From Streptomyces collinus (GTDB lineage Bacteria; Actinomycetota; Actinomycetes; Streptomycetales; Streptomycetaceae): 64,000 nt of DNA. A program made the position numbers and the translations under genes. The stretch covers positions 5,642,001-5,706,000 of the forward strand of contig NZ_CP133771.1 of assembly GCF_031348265.1 (NCBI RefSeq), written 5' to 3'. Positions 17,213 through 24,875 of the stretch are shown piece after piece. The stretch's first letter is position 1. Each line of letters opens with the position of its first letter. A model generated the notes under the pieces. The model worked only from the letters and a program-made list of their open reading frames with translations, was not told the origin of the DNA and searched no databases.

Positions 17213-17695
17213 ATGCTGCAACTCTCCGGGCGGCACCTCCCCGACCCCGACGCCCGCTACGGCCCGTTCCCGCAACCACCCCTGGGAGCAGGCTGTCTGC
17301 GGGTCGAGTACGCACCCCGGCCCTCCGCCGTCCGCGAGGCACGCGCGGAGGTCCGCAGGCAGCTGGAGGGATGGGGGATCGCCGAGCGCGGTGAGGTCGC
17401 GGACGTGGCCGAACTGCTCGTCGGGGAACTGGCCACCAACGCCCTCGTGCACGCCGGGAGCAGCTTCCGGCTCACGCTCTTCGCCGCGCACGGCGTACTG
17501 CGCTGCGAGGTCGCCGACGGCGAGCGCCGCGTGCCGCGGGTACTGGACGCGGGTGCCGGGGAGAGCGGCCGTGGAATGTTCCTGGTGGACGCGCTCGCCC
17601 AGCGCTGGGGCTGCCACCGGGACGGGCCGGGCAAGACCGTGTGGTTCGAGCTCGGCACGTGCGGGGCGGACGGCTGTGGTCGGCGACAGCCGTGA
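17213..17695 (+). CDS. ATP-binding protein, anti-sigma/HATPase_c_2 (RsbW-like)
   Basis: This 160-residue single-domain GHKL ATPase is of the kind Streptomyces uses as anti-sigma or anti-anti-sigma kinases. The N box is visible in ELLVGELATNALVHAG and the G2-type box in GRGMFLVDALAQRWG, with KTVWFEL at the C-terminus. It has no sensor or membrane part. It follows the MEDS-domain gene by 90 bp, a gap that holds a 6-bp hairpin at 17139-17154. Its client sigma factor is not encoded nearby, so the partner must lie elsewhere. Confidence 0.85.
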   Translation: MLQLSGRHLPDPDARYGPFPQPPLGAGCLRVEYAPRPSAVREARAEVRRQLEGWGIAERGEVADVAELLVGELATNALVHAGSSFRLTLFAAHGVLRCEVADGERRVPRVLDAGAGESGRGMFLVDALAQRWGCHRDGPGKTVWFELGTCGADGCGRRQP

Positions 17696-17704
17696 CGCTC
17701 CGCA

Positions 17705-17757
17705 GGCCTGACCGGGCAGGGTGTCCTACGGGCATCGCGTGAAGATCCGGTCAGGCC
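17705..17757. repeat. 11-bp inverted repeat with 31-nt spacer ahead of the Nramp gene
   Basis: GGCCTGACCGG (17705-17715) and CCGGTCAGGCC (17747-17757) form a perfect 11-bp stem around 31 nt. It lies between the ATP-binding gene stop and the Nramp start. It may terminate the upstream transcript or form a structured leader for the transporter; there is no U-tract. Confidence 0.5.
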
Positions 17758-17796
17758 CTCTTGTCCCGCGGGCGCCTTTGGGATTTCTTGACCTGC

Positions 17797-19113
17797 ATGG
17801 CGGACACCACGGGAAACACCACGGACCATGAGGCTCCCCAGCCACCCCCGATGCGCAAGGCGAGTTGGAAGTACATCGGCCCGGGCATCGTCGTCGCGGC
17901 GACCGGTGTCGGCGCCGGTGACCTGGTCGCCACGCTGATCGCGGGCAGCAACTTCGGCTACACCCTCCTGTGGGCCGCGGTCATCGGCTGCCTGGTGAAG
18001 ATCTCCCTGGCCGAGGCGGCGGGCCGCTGGCACCTGTCCACGGGCCGCACCCTGTTCGACGGCTGGGCCAGCCTCGGCCGCTGGACCACGTGGTTCTTCG
18101 CGGTCTACGTCGTCGTCTGGGGCTTCGTCTACGGCGCGGCGGCGATGTCGTCGAGCGCGCTGCCGTTGCAGGCGCTGTTCCCCGACGTGATGGACCTCAA
18201 GTGGTGGGGCATCGCCTGCGGTCTGGTCGGGCTGGTCTTCGTCTGGTTCAACAAGTACGCGGTGTTCGAGAAGGTCATGACGGTCCTGGTGGGCGTCATG
18301 TTCGTGGTGACGGTGTACCTGGCGATCCGGGTCACGCCGAACCTCCCCGACGCCTTCGCCGGGCTGCTGCCGGTCCTCCCGGACGAGAAGGACTCGATCC
18401 TCAACACGCTGGGCCTGATCGGCGGAGTGGGCGGCACGATCACGCTCGCCGCGTACGGCTACTGGGTCAACGCCAAGGGCTGGACCGACACCGGCTGGAT
18501 GAAGGTCATGCGGCTGGACAACCGCGTCGCCTACGCCACGACCGGCATCTTCGTCATCGCCATGCTGTTCGTCGGCGCGGAGCTGCTGCACTCGGCGAAC
18601 GTCGCGATCGCCAGCGGCGACAAGGGCCTGGTCCAGCTGGGTGACATCCTGGAGAAGGAGTACGGCTCGGCCACCGCCAAGTTCTTCCTGATCGGCTTCT
18701 TCGCCACGTCCTTCACCTCGCTGATCGGCGTCTGGCACGGCGTGAGCCTGATGTTCGCCGACTTCGTCGCCCGCCTGACGGGCACGGGCCAGTCCAAGGG
18801 CGAGGAGGTCGCCTCGGGGACGCGCGAGCGCTCCTGGCCGTTCCGCGCCTACCTGCTCTGGCTGACCTTCCCGCCGATGATCCTGCTCTTCGAGGGCCAG
18901 CCCTTCCGCCTGATCATCATCTACGGCGTGCTCGGCGCGGCCTTCCTGCCCTTCCTCGCCGGCACGCTGATCTGGCTCCTGAACTCCCCCCGCACACCCC
19001 GCGAGTGGCGCAACGGCCCGGTGAGCAACGTGATGCTCGCCGTCGCGGGGCTGCTGTTCCTGATCCTGTGCGTGAAGCAGGTCTGGGACCAGCCGTGGGG
19101 GGAGTTCTTCTAG
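17797..19113 (+). CDS. Nramp-related divalent-metal-type transporter lacking the classical metal motifs
   Basis: This protein of about 438 residues has 11 or so transmembrane helices and is recognisable as Nramp/APC fold from the start GPGIVVAATGVGAGDL (about 28-43). In canonical Nramp proteins this TM1 segment carries DPGN; here it reads GAGD (39-42). The TM6 methionine site (usually MPH) is replaced by a segment reading GGTITLAAYGYWV. This places it among divergent Nramp-like proteins whose substrate may not be Mn2+ or Fe2+. The ATG at 17797 is the first sensible start; the frame opens at 17761. Long polar loops such as TGTGQSKGEEVASGTRER lie between late helices. Confidence 0.82.
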   Translation: MADTTGNTTDHEAPQPPPMRKASWKYIGPGIVVAATGVGAGDLVATLIAGSNFGYTLLWAAVIGCLVKISLAEAAGRWHLSTGRTLFDGWASLGRWTTWFFAVYVVVWGFVYGAAAMSSSALPLQALFPDVMDLKWWGIACGLVGLVFVWFNKYAVFEKVMTVLVGVMFVVTVYLAIRVTPNLPDAFAGLLPVLPDEKDSILNTLGLIGGVGGTITLAAYGYWVNAKGWTDTGWMKVMRLDNRVAYATTGIFVIAMLFVGAELLHSANVAIASGDKGLVQLGDILEKEYGSATAKFFLIGFFATSFTSLIGVWHGVSLMFADFVARLTGTGQSKGEEVASGTRERSWPFRAYLLWLTFPPMILLFEGQPFRLIIIYGVLGAAFLPFLAGTLIWLLNSPRTPREWRNGPVSNVMLAVAGLLFLILCVKQVWDQPWGEFF

Positions 19114-19129
19114 GACGAGGGGACGCCGG

Positions 19130-20818
19130 CTACGGCAGCGCGTCCACGTGCGGTCCCACGGCGTTGGACCACGCGTTGCCGGAGGTGGCGTCCCAGTTGG
19201 TCGACCAGGTCATCGCGCCCCGCAGGGCCGGGTAGGTCCGCGGCGGCTTGAAACTGCCGCAGTTGGCCGCTCTGGTCAGGCAGTCCAGGGCGTTGTTGAC
19301 CACGGTCGGCGCCACGTAGCCGCCGCCTGCCGCGCGGGTGGAGGCGGGCAGGCCGAGCCCGACCTGTGAGGGGGCGAGGCCGTTCTCCAGCTGGATGCAG
19401 GCCAGGGCCGTCAGGAAGTCGACCGTGCCCTGGCTGTAGACCTTGCCGTCGCAGCCGAGCATGGAACCGCTGTTGTAGTACTGCATGTTGACGACGGTGA
19501 GGATGTCCTTGATGTTCAGCGCGGTCCGGAAGTAGGAGTTCGACGTCGACTGCATGTCGATGGTCTGCGGCGCCATCGTGATGATCAGCGACGGGCCGGC
19601 CTTCGCGGACAGGGCGCGCAGCGCCTGCGTCATGTACGTCGCGTTCAGGCCGTTCTCCAGGTCGATGTCGACGCCGTCGAAGCCGTACTCCTGCATCACG
19701 GACCAGACGCTGTCGGCGAAGTTGGTCGCCGAGGCCGCGTCGTTCACGGTCACCGTGCCGCGCTCACCGCCGACCGAGATGACGACCTTCTTGCCGGCCG
19801 CCTGCTTGGCCTTCACGTCCGCCTTGAACTGGTCGGCGGTGTAGCCGTTCAGCCCGGCCGAGTCGAGGGTGAAGGACACCGCGCCCGGCGTGCCCGTGGC
19901 GTCCGCGAAGGCCACCGCGACGATGTCGTAGTGGGACGGCACGTCCGAGATCTTCTGCACCGCCGCGCCGTTGTTGAAGTTCTGCCAGTAGCCGGTCACC
20001 GCGTGCTTGGGGAGGGCGGGGCCGGGGCCGGACGGGTTGTTCGTGGTCCCCGTGACCGCCGCCGACTTCGGTGACTCACCGGCCGCGTTCGTGGCCGTGA
20101 CCTGGAAGGAGTACGACGTGGAGGCGGAGAGGCCGGTCACCGTGGCCGAGGTGCCGGAGACCGCCGTGACCTTGGTGCCGTCGCGGTAGACGGTGTAGCC
20201 CGTGGCGCCGGAGACGGTGTTCCAGGCGAGCGAGACGGACGAGGACGTCGTGCCGGAGACGCGCAGTCCGCCCGGCGCGGCCGGGACCGTGGGGCCCGGG
20301 TCGGTGCCGCCGCCCCCGTCGGGGCCGAACACCGACACGTCGTCGGCGTAGTAGGCGGCCTGGCCGTACCAGCCATGCGTGTACACCGTCACCGAGGTCG
20401 TCGACGCGCCGGTCCGGAACGTCGTGGACAGCTGCTTCCAGGAGGTGGAGTCGGGCGTCCAGGTGGACACGTCCGTCGTGCCGGTGCCGGTCACGCCGAG
20501 GTAGGCGTACCCGCCCCGGACCCAGGCGCCCAGCGTGTACGTCGAGTCGGGCTTCACCCGTACGGTCTGGGCGCACCGGGCGTTGTCCTGCCCCGACGGG
20601 GTCGCCTGGAGCGCGGCCGTGCCGGTGCGCACCGGGGAGGAGACCGTCGTACCGCTGCCCGCCGAGCAGGTCCAGTCGCTCAGGCCCGACTCGAAGCCGG
20701 CGTTCCTGGCGTTGTTGACGTCGGCGGCGCTGGCCTGGCCGACGGTCGTGACAGTGAGGGCCAGGGCAGCCGTGACGGCACCCGACCAGAAACGCAGGGA
20801 TCGTCTGTGTGGGGACAT
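19130..20818 (-). CDS. Secreted chitinase, GH18, with N-terminal carbohydrate-binding and FnIII domains
   Basis: This 562-residue chitinase has a signal peptide (1-32, cleavage near QASAAD), a carbohydrate-binding beta-sandwich (about 33-165), a Gly/Pro linker and a fibronectin type III domain (about 178-260). A GH18 barrel (about 270-562) completes it. The catalytic DxxDxDxE motif is Asp381, Asp384, Asp386 and Glu388 in DGVDIDLE. It hydrolyses chitin outside the cell. The promoter region has two chi/DasR-type boxes and a good -35/-10 pair whose predicted start falls at or next to the ATG, and no ribosome binding site precedes the ATG, so a leaderless transcript is likely. Confidence 0.95.
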   Translation of the reverse strand: MSPHRRSLRFWSGAVTAALALTVTTVGQASAADVNNARNAGFESGLSDWTCSAGSGTTVSSPVRTGTAALQATPSGQDNARCAQTVRVKPDSTYTLGAWVRGGYAYLGVTGTGTTDVSTWTPDSTSWKQLSTTFRTGASTTSVTVYTHGWYGQAAYYADDVSVFGPDGGGGTDPGPTVPAAPGGLRVSGTTSSSVSLAWNTVSGATGYTVYRDGTKVTAVSGTSATVTGLSASTSYSFQVTATNAAGESPKSAAVTGTTNNPSGPGPALPKHAVTGYWQNFNNGAAVQKISDVPSHYDIVAVAFADATGTPGAVSFTLDSAGLNGYTADQFKADVKAKQAAGKKVVISVGGERGTVTVNDAASATNFADSVWSVMQEYGFDGVDIDLENGLNATYMTQALRALSAKAGPSLIITMAPQTIDMQSTSNSYFRTALNIKDILTVVNMQYYNSGSMLGCDGKVYSQGTVDFLTALACIQLENGLAPSQVGLGLPASTRAAGGGYVAPTVVNNALDCLTRAANCGSFKPPRTYPALRGAMTWSTNWDATSGNAWSNAVGPHVDALP

Positions 20819-20824
20819 GACAAG

Positions 20825-20866
20825 AAAATGGTCCAGACCAAAGCGACTGTCAAGAGGTCCAGACCA
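20825..20866 (-). promoter_or_regulatory. Chitinase promoter with two chi/DasR boxes
   Basis: On the minus strand TTGACA (20848-20853) is followed after exactly 17 nt by CATTTT (20825-20830). TGGTCTGGACCA (20829-20840) and TGGTCTGGACCT (20855-20866) lie within and upstream of this promoter. They match the 12-bp direct repeat of Streptomyces chitinase promoters and the DasR-responsive consensus TGGTCTAGACCA, so induction by chitin sugars and repression by DasR or glucose are expected. Confidence 0.8.
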
Positions 20867-21017
20867 ACCTGTCGAGCAGCATGCCCGTGGACATCCAGAG
20901 CGCCGCACCCGCCGGGTCCAGTACGTCCGGCCGCAGCGCCGGCAGAGGCACTTGCGCCGCCGCCGGAGCCGCGCACGCCGCGGCCGGAAGCCGGGCCGGT
21001 CTCCCGGTGTCGCTCAT
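20850..21017 (-). CDS. Possible small ORF upstream of the chitinase gene
   Basis: A 55-residue minus-strand reading frame with strongly G/C-ending codons runs into the chitinase promoter (ends LLDRLVWTS). It has no clear ribosome binding site and no recognisable domain. It could be a small real protein co-directional with the chitinase gene, or chance coding bias in GC-rich DNA. I see nothing else in the rest of the 395-bp gap (20819-21213) apart from the chitinase promoter and the leader of the next rightward gene. Confidence 0.25.
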   Translation of the reverse strand: MSDTGRPARLPAAACAAPAAAQVPLPALRPDVLDPAGAALWMSTGMLLDRLVWTS

Positions 21018-21213
21018 GAGGCGGGCAAGATGCTCAGCCTGCCCCGTTTTGACGCATCTTGTGCAACGACAGTTGCTCCTCACCTACACAAACGCTGTTC
21101 TCCGGTCACAGAGCCGTGGTTACAGTGCTGAGGTAGTCACGCAGTGAAGTCGACACGGTGCGCCGGAGTGACACGCGGCGTTCCGACGGGCATGGGGAAA
21201 CGGGGAGCTGCGC

Positions 21214-22080
21214 GTGCCAACTGCCATTGCCGTGACCAGCGCCGACATGGCGCTGCCACCACAGGACGAACGCACCCTGCCCGCCGTCGTGCTGCGGGAC
21301 GTCGAACGACGGCCCCTGGAGCAGGTCCTGGCCGAGATGCAGGCCCTGGTCGAGCACCACGGCCATGTGATCGTGGTCTGCTCACAGGCCGCGCCCACCG
21401 CCGTGCAGCGACGGCTGTACACCCTGCGCTCCCTCATGGAGAGCGACCGGATCGCCCTGTTCCGGCCGGATCTGCCGCCCCTCGGACTGGCCGTCCTGGC
21501 CCGCCAGTTACGGCAGCTCGCCTCCTGCGACATCAGCCCCGGTGTGCTCGCCTCGGCCGGCCGGCTGCTCGTCCACTACATCCATGCCGGCGCGCTGCTG
21601 GGCTCCGTCGCCCGCCTCGACCGCGTCCCCGTCGGCCTGAAGTCGCACGCCAAGTCCTGGATGCCCGGCAGTCAGTTCGGCGTCCTGGCCCACCCCGAAC
21701 CGCACCTCGTCCGGATCACCCCCGAAGCCGGGCTCCCCGGACCCGAGTTCGGCACCTGGATGCTGCTCGCCAAGGGCCAGCTCCCGTCCGACTGGGTCAC
21801 CACCACCCTCGCCCCCTCCTGGAAGGTGCAGGGGCTGCGCGAGACCCAGCTGCCGGCCGAGTCGCCCGGCTGGTGGGGCACCGGCAAGCTCGTCGAGTTC
21901 TGCAGCTACCTGCCCGACCTGTCCGTCCTCTACCAGCTGGTCACCTCCGTCCGGCGCAGCCAGTGCCACTGGTGCGGCATCGACGTCATCGGCGACCGGT
22001 GCGTGTTCTGCTCGGCCACGCCACCCGTCCACGACAGCCCGCCCCGCAAGCAGCTGGAGAACCGGACGGCCGTCGGGTGA
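21214..22080 (+). CDS. Hypothetical protein with C-terminal zinc-ribbon-like motif; TTA codon
   Basis: This protein of about 288 residues starts at a GTG preceded by GGGGAG. It is soluble and mixed alpha/beta. Its C-terminus carries CHWCGIDVIGDRCVFC, a CxxC...CxxC zinc-ribbon-like pattern (about residues 251-267). No enzyme family is recognised. Codon 99 (21508-21510, in ARQLRQLA) is TTA. It lies 70 bp upstream of cpaB in the same direction and is the first gene of the pilus block. A regulatory or accessory role in pilus expression is plausible but inferred only from position. Confidence 0.7.
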   Translation: MPTAIAVTSADMALPPQDERTLPAVVLRDVERRPLEQVLAEMQALVEHHGHVIVVCSQAAPTAVQRRLYTLRSLMESDRIALFRPDLPPLGLAVLARQLRQLASCDISPGVLASAGRLLVHYIHAGALLGSVARLDRVPVGLKSHAKSWMPGSQFGVLAHPEPHLVRITPEAGLPGPEFGTWMLLAKGQLPSDWVTTTLAPSWKVQGLRETQLPAESPGWWGTGKLVEFCSYLPDLSVLYQLVTSVRRSQCHWCGIDVIGDRCVFCSATPPVHDSPPRKQLENRTAVG

Positions 22081-22150
22081 GGCCTGACACCGCTCGTCAG
22101 CACTGTTCCGATCCCGCCCGACCGATATCCCCAACGAGGTTGTACGGTTC

Positions 22151-22858
22151 ATGAACTCCCGTCAGCGCCGCGGCGTGATTCTCCTGCTCCTGTCGGTCGT
22201 CTGCGCCCTCGGCGCCTTCGCCGGCGTGCTCTCCGTCATCAGCGACGTGAAGTCGAAGGTCGGCCCCGAGGTCACCGCCTACCGGCTGAAATCCGACGTG
22301 CCGCCCTACACCACCCTCAGCACGGGCCAGTTCGAGAAGATCAAGATGCCCGAACGGTGGCTGTCCGACAACGCGGTCACCGATCTGCGGGAGATCCAGG
22401 GCAAGATCGCCGTGACCACGCTGGAAGCGGGCTCCCTGCTCCAGTCGGACATGATCGTCCGCCAGCCGGCCCTCCAGCCCGGCCAGCAGGAGGTCGCCAT
22501 CATGATCGACTCGGCGACCGGCGTGGCCGGCAAGATCACACCCGGCGCCGCGGTCAACGTCTACGCCACCTTCGAGGGCGCACGCGAGGGCGACCCCGAC
22601 CAGTCGAAGATCATCGTCACCAACGCCAAGGTCCTCGACGTCGGCGAACTGACCGCGCTCAAGCCCGACGAGGGCAACCGCACCCAGCAGCCCACCGACG
22701 CCGTCCCGATCACGTTCGCACTGTCCGCCCTCGACGCCCAGCGCATCACCTACGCCGAGTCGTTCGCCAAGCGGGTCCGGCTCGCCCTCGTCGCGCCCGG
22801 CAGCGACACCACCGTCCCCGAGCGGGACCGGACGTACGAACTCGCGAAGGACAAGTGA
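22151..22858 (+). CDS. cpaB: CpaB/RcpC-like Tad pilus assembly protein (SAF domain)
   Basis: This 235-residue protein has an N-terminal membrane anchor (about 9-30, GVILLLLSVVCALGAFAGVL) and an extracytoplasmic SAF/CpaB domain (about 35-230). The domain includes DVPPYTTLSTGQFEKIKMP and the GQQEVAIMID...ITPGAAVNVYATF core. In Gram-negative Tad systems CpaB works next to the secretin. No secretin exists here, so in this monoderm it probably acts at the membrane/cell-wall face of the machine. It starts a run of tightly spaced genes (9 bp to cpaE, then overlaps), which indicates one pilus operon. Confidence 0.85.
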   Translation: MNSRQRRGVILLLLSVVCALGAFAGVLSVISDVKSKVGPEVTAYRLKSDVPPYTTLSTGQFEKIKMPERWLSDNAVTDLREIQGKIAVTTLEAGSLLQSDMIVRQPALQPGQQEVAIMIDSATGVAGKITPGAAVNVYATFEGAREGDPDQSKIIVTNAKVLDVGELTALKPDEGNRTQQPTDAVPITFALSALDAQRITYAESFAKRVRLALVAPGSDTTVPERDRTYELAKDK

Positions 22859-22867
22859 GAGGCTGCC

Positions 22868-24100
22868 ATGCCCACGAGGATCCTCCCGGCAGTCGGTGAC
22901 GCGGACGCGGTCCGGTCCGTCACGACGCTGCTCAGCCAGCTCCCGGACGCCGAGCCCGTCGCCCCCGTGGTCGACTCCACCCAGCTCATCGACACCCTCG
23001 CGCGGCTGGCCGCCGAGTCGGTCGACGAGCTGCCGGAGGTCGTGATCGTCCACGAGCGGATCGGCCCCGTCCCCGCGCTGGAACTGATCCGCGAAGTGGC
23101 CCTGCGCTTTCCGGCCGTCGGCGTCATCCTCGTCACCTCCGACGCGAGCCCCGGCCTCTTCCAGGCCGCCATGGACTACGGCGCCCGCGGCCTGGTCGCC
23201 CTGCCGCTCAGCTACGAGGAACTCGCCAGCCGCGTCCAGGCGGTCGCCCAGTGGTCCGTCGGCGTACGACGGCACCTGGGCGCCGGCGGTGACGTGTTCA
23301 CCGGCGTCGGCGGCACCGTCGTCACGGTCAGCGGCGCCAAGGGCGGCGTCGGCACCACCCTGACCGCCATCCAGCTCGCCCTGGCCGCCCAGGCCTCCGG
23401 CCGCAGCACCGCCCTCGTCGACATGGACCTCCAGACCGGCGACATCGCCTCCTACCTGGACGTCCAGTTCCGCCGCTCGGTCGTCGACCTGGCCGCCATC
23501 ACCGACATCTCCCCGCGCGTCCTGGCCGACGCGGTCTTCCGGCACGACACCGGGCTCGCCCTGCTGCTCGCCCCCGCCGAAGGGGAACGCGGCGAGGACG
23601 TCACCGACCGCGCCGCCCGGCAGATCGTCAGCGCCCTGCGCTCCCGCTACGAGGTCGTCGTCATCGACTGCGGGGCCCAGCTCGGCGGAGCCGGGGCGGC
23701 GGCCGTGGAGATGGCCGACCGGGCCCTGCTGATCACCACGCCGGACGTGGTCGCCGTACGGGGCGCCAAACGGGCCGTGCGGATGTGGGACCGGCTGCAG
23801 ATCCGCAAGGCCGAGGAGACGACCGTCGTCGTCAACCGGCACAGCCGCGCCACGGAGATCCAGCCGCCCCTGATCCAGAAGATCACCGGCACGGCCGTCG
23901 CGGCCACCGTCGTCCCCGCCAACTTCAAGGAACTGCAGAGCGTCGTGGACGCGGGCCGCATCCACGAACTGGAGAACAAGAGCTCGGTCAAGCAGGCCCT
24001 GTGGGGACTGGCGGGGGAGGTGGGCCTGGTCAAGGCGGCGGACGGCGGCCACAAGGCGGGCCGCGGGCCGGTGAGCTTCCGGCGCAGGAGGGAGTCATGA
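22868..24100 (+). CDS. cpaE: CpaE/TadZ-like pilus localisation ATPase
   Basis: This 410-residue protein joins an atypical receiver-like N-terminal domain (about 1-130, without the phosphoacceptor pocket) to a MinD/ParA-type ATPase (about 150-390). The deviant Walker A motif is KGGVGTT at 158-164 and a second nucleotide motif is VVVIDCGAQLG. TadZ/CpaE proteins place the Tad secretion apparatus at chosen sites in the cell. Its stop overlaps the tadE start by ATGA, so translation is coupled. The C-terminal tail is basic (GHKAGRGPVSFRRRRES). Confidence 0.9.
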   Translation: MPTRILPAVGDADAVRSVTTLLSQLPDAEPVAPVVDSTQLIDTLARLAAESVDELPEVVIVHERIGPVPALELIREVALRFPAVGVILVTSDASPGLFQAAMDYGARGLVALPLSYEELASRVQAVAQWSVGVRRHLGAGGDVFTGVGGTVVTVSGAKGGVGTTLTAIQLALAAQASGRSTALVDMDLQTGDIASYLDVQFRRSVVDLAAITDISPRVLADAVFRHDTGLALLLAPAEGERGEDVTDRAARQIVSALRSRYEVVVIDCGAQLGGAGAAAVEMADRALLITTPDVVAVRGAKRAVRMWDRLQIRKAEETTVVVNRHSRATEIQPPLIQKITGTAVAATVVPANFKELQSVVDAGRIHELENKSSVKQALWGLAGEVGLVKAADGGHKAGRGPVSFRRRRES

Positions 24101-24492
24101 GCATGCGCTCCGCTCTCGCACCGCCGGCCTTACGGGACCGGGGCCAGGTCACCATCGAGTTCCTCGGCATGACCCCGACCATCATCGTGACGCTGATCGC
24201 GCTGTGGCAGGTCGTCCTCGTCGGCTACACCTTCACGCTCGCCGGCAACGCCGCGGACGAGGCGGTACGGCAGGCGACGGCGGCGGAGCCCGGGGCGCGG
24301 CAGGGCGCGTGCGAGGCAGCCGGGCTCAAGCATCTGTCGGACGCGTGGCGGTCCGGTGCCGAGGTGACCTGCGCGGGCTCCGGCTATGTGACGGCCGACG
24401 TCAAGCTGGAGGTGCCGATCCTCTTCCCGGGCACGCTGTCCTTCCCGTTCCCGGTCCGGGGCCACGCCGGCGCGGTCGAGGAGGCGGACTGA
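24097..24492 (+). CDS. tadE: TadE-like pseudopilin; TTA codon 12
   Basis: This 131-residue TadE-like pseudopilin has a prepilin cleavage site RDRG|QVTIE, with Gly16, Gln17 at +1 and Glu21 at +5, followed by the hydrophobic helix FLGMTPTIIVTLIALWQVV. Cys101-type residues in the soluble part (GACEAAG, VTCAG) may form a disulfide. Codon 12 (24130-24132, in PPALRDRG) is TTA, just ahead of the cleavage motif, so production should depend on the bldA tRNA. The start overlaps the cpaE stop. Confidence 0.88.
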   Translation: MSMRSALAPPALRDRGQVTIEFLGMTPTIIVTLIALWQVVLVGYTFTLAGNAADEAVRQATAAEPGARQGACEAAGLKHLSDAWRSGAEVTCAGSGYVTADVKLEVPILFPGTLSFPFPVRGHAGAVEEAD

Positions 24493-24493
24493 G

Positions 24494-24850
24494 ATGAGCC
24501 GTGCCCGCAAGCACCGCGACCGCGGCCAGGTCGCCATCGAGTACATCGGCTTCCTGCCGATCCTGCTGCTCGTCGCCCTGGCGGCCGTACAGCTGGGCCT
24601 GATCGCCTACACGGCCCAGCAGGCCGGCACGGCGGCCAGGACGGGGGCGCGCAGTGCGTCACTGGAGGGGCCGTACGAGGCGGACTGCCGGGCGGCGGTG
24701 AGCAGTTGGCTGGCCGACGGGACGAGCTGCCCCGCCTCCTTCGGCGCGGACGAGGTGACCGTGACGGCCACCGTGCAGATCCCGTCCCTCGTGCCGGGCT
24801 GGGACTTCGACCCGGCCGTCAAGACCGCGACGATGCCGCTCGACCACTGA
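24494..24850 (+). CDS. Second TadE/TadF-like pseudopilin
   Basis: This 118-residue minor pseudopilin begins 1 nt after the preceding tadE stop. The motif RDRG|QVAIE puts the cleavage after Gly11 and Glu16 at +5, followed by YIGFLPILLLVALAAVQLGLI. The soluble part has two cysteines (DCRAAV, TSCPAS) that could pair. Two TadE-type pseudopilins in a row (tadE/tadF) are the usual arrangement; they are thought to start or cap the Flp fibre. Confidence 0.87.
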   Translation: MSRARKHRDRGQVAIEYIGFLPILLLVALAAVQLGLIAYTAQQAGTAARTGARSASLEGPYEADCRAAVSSWLADGTSCPASFGADEVTVTATVQIPSLVPGWDFDPAVKTATMPLDH

Positions 24851-24875
24851 GCACCGAGCTAGGAGCACCGCACTC

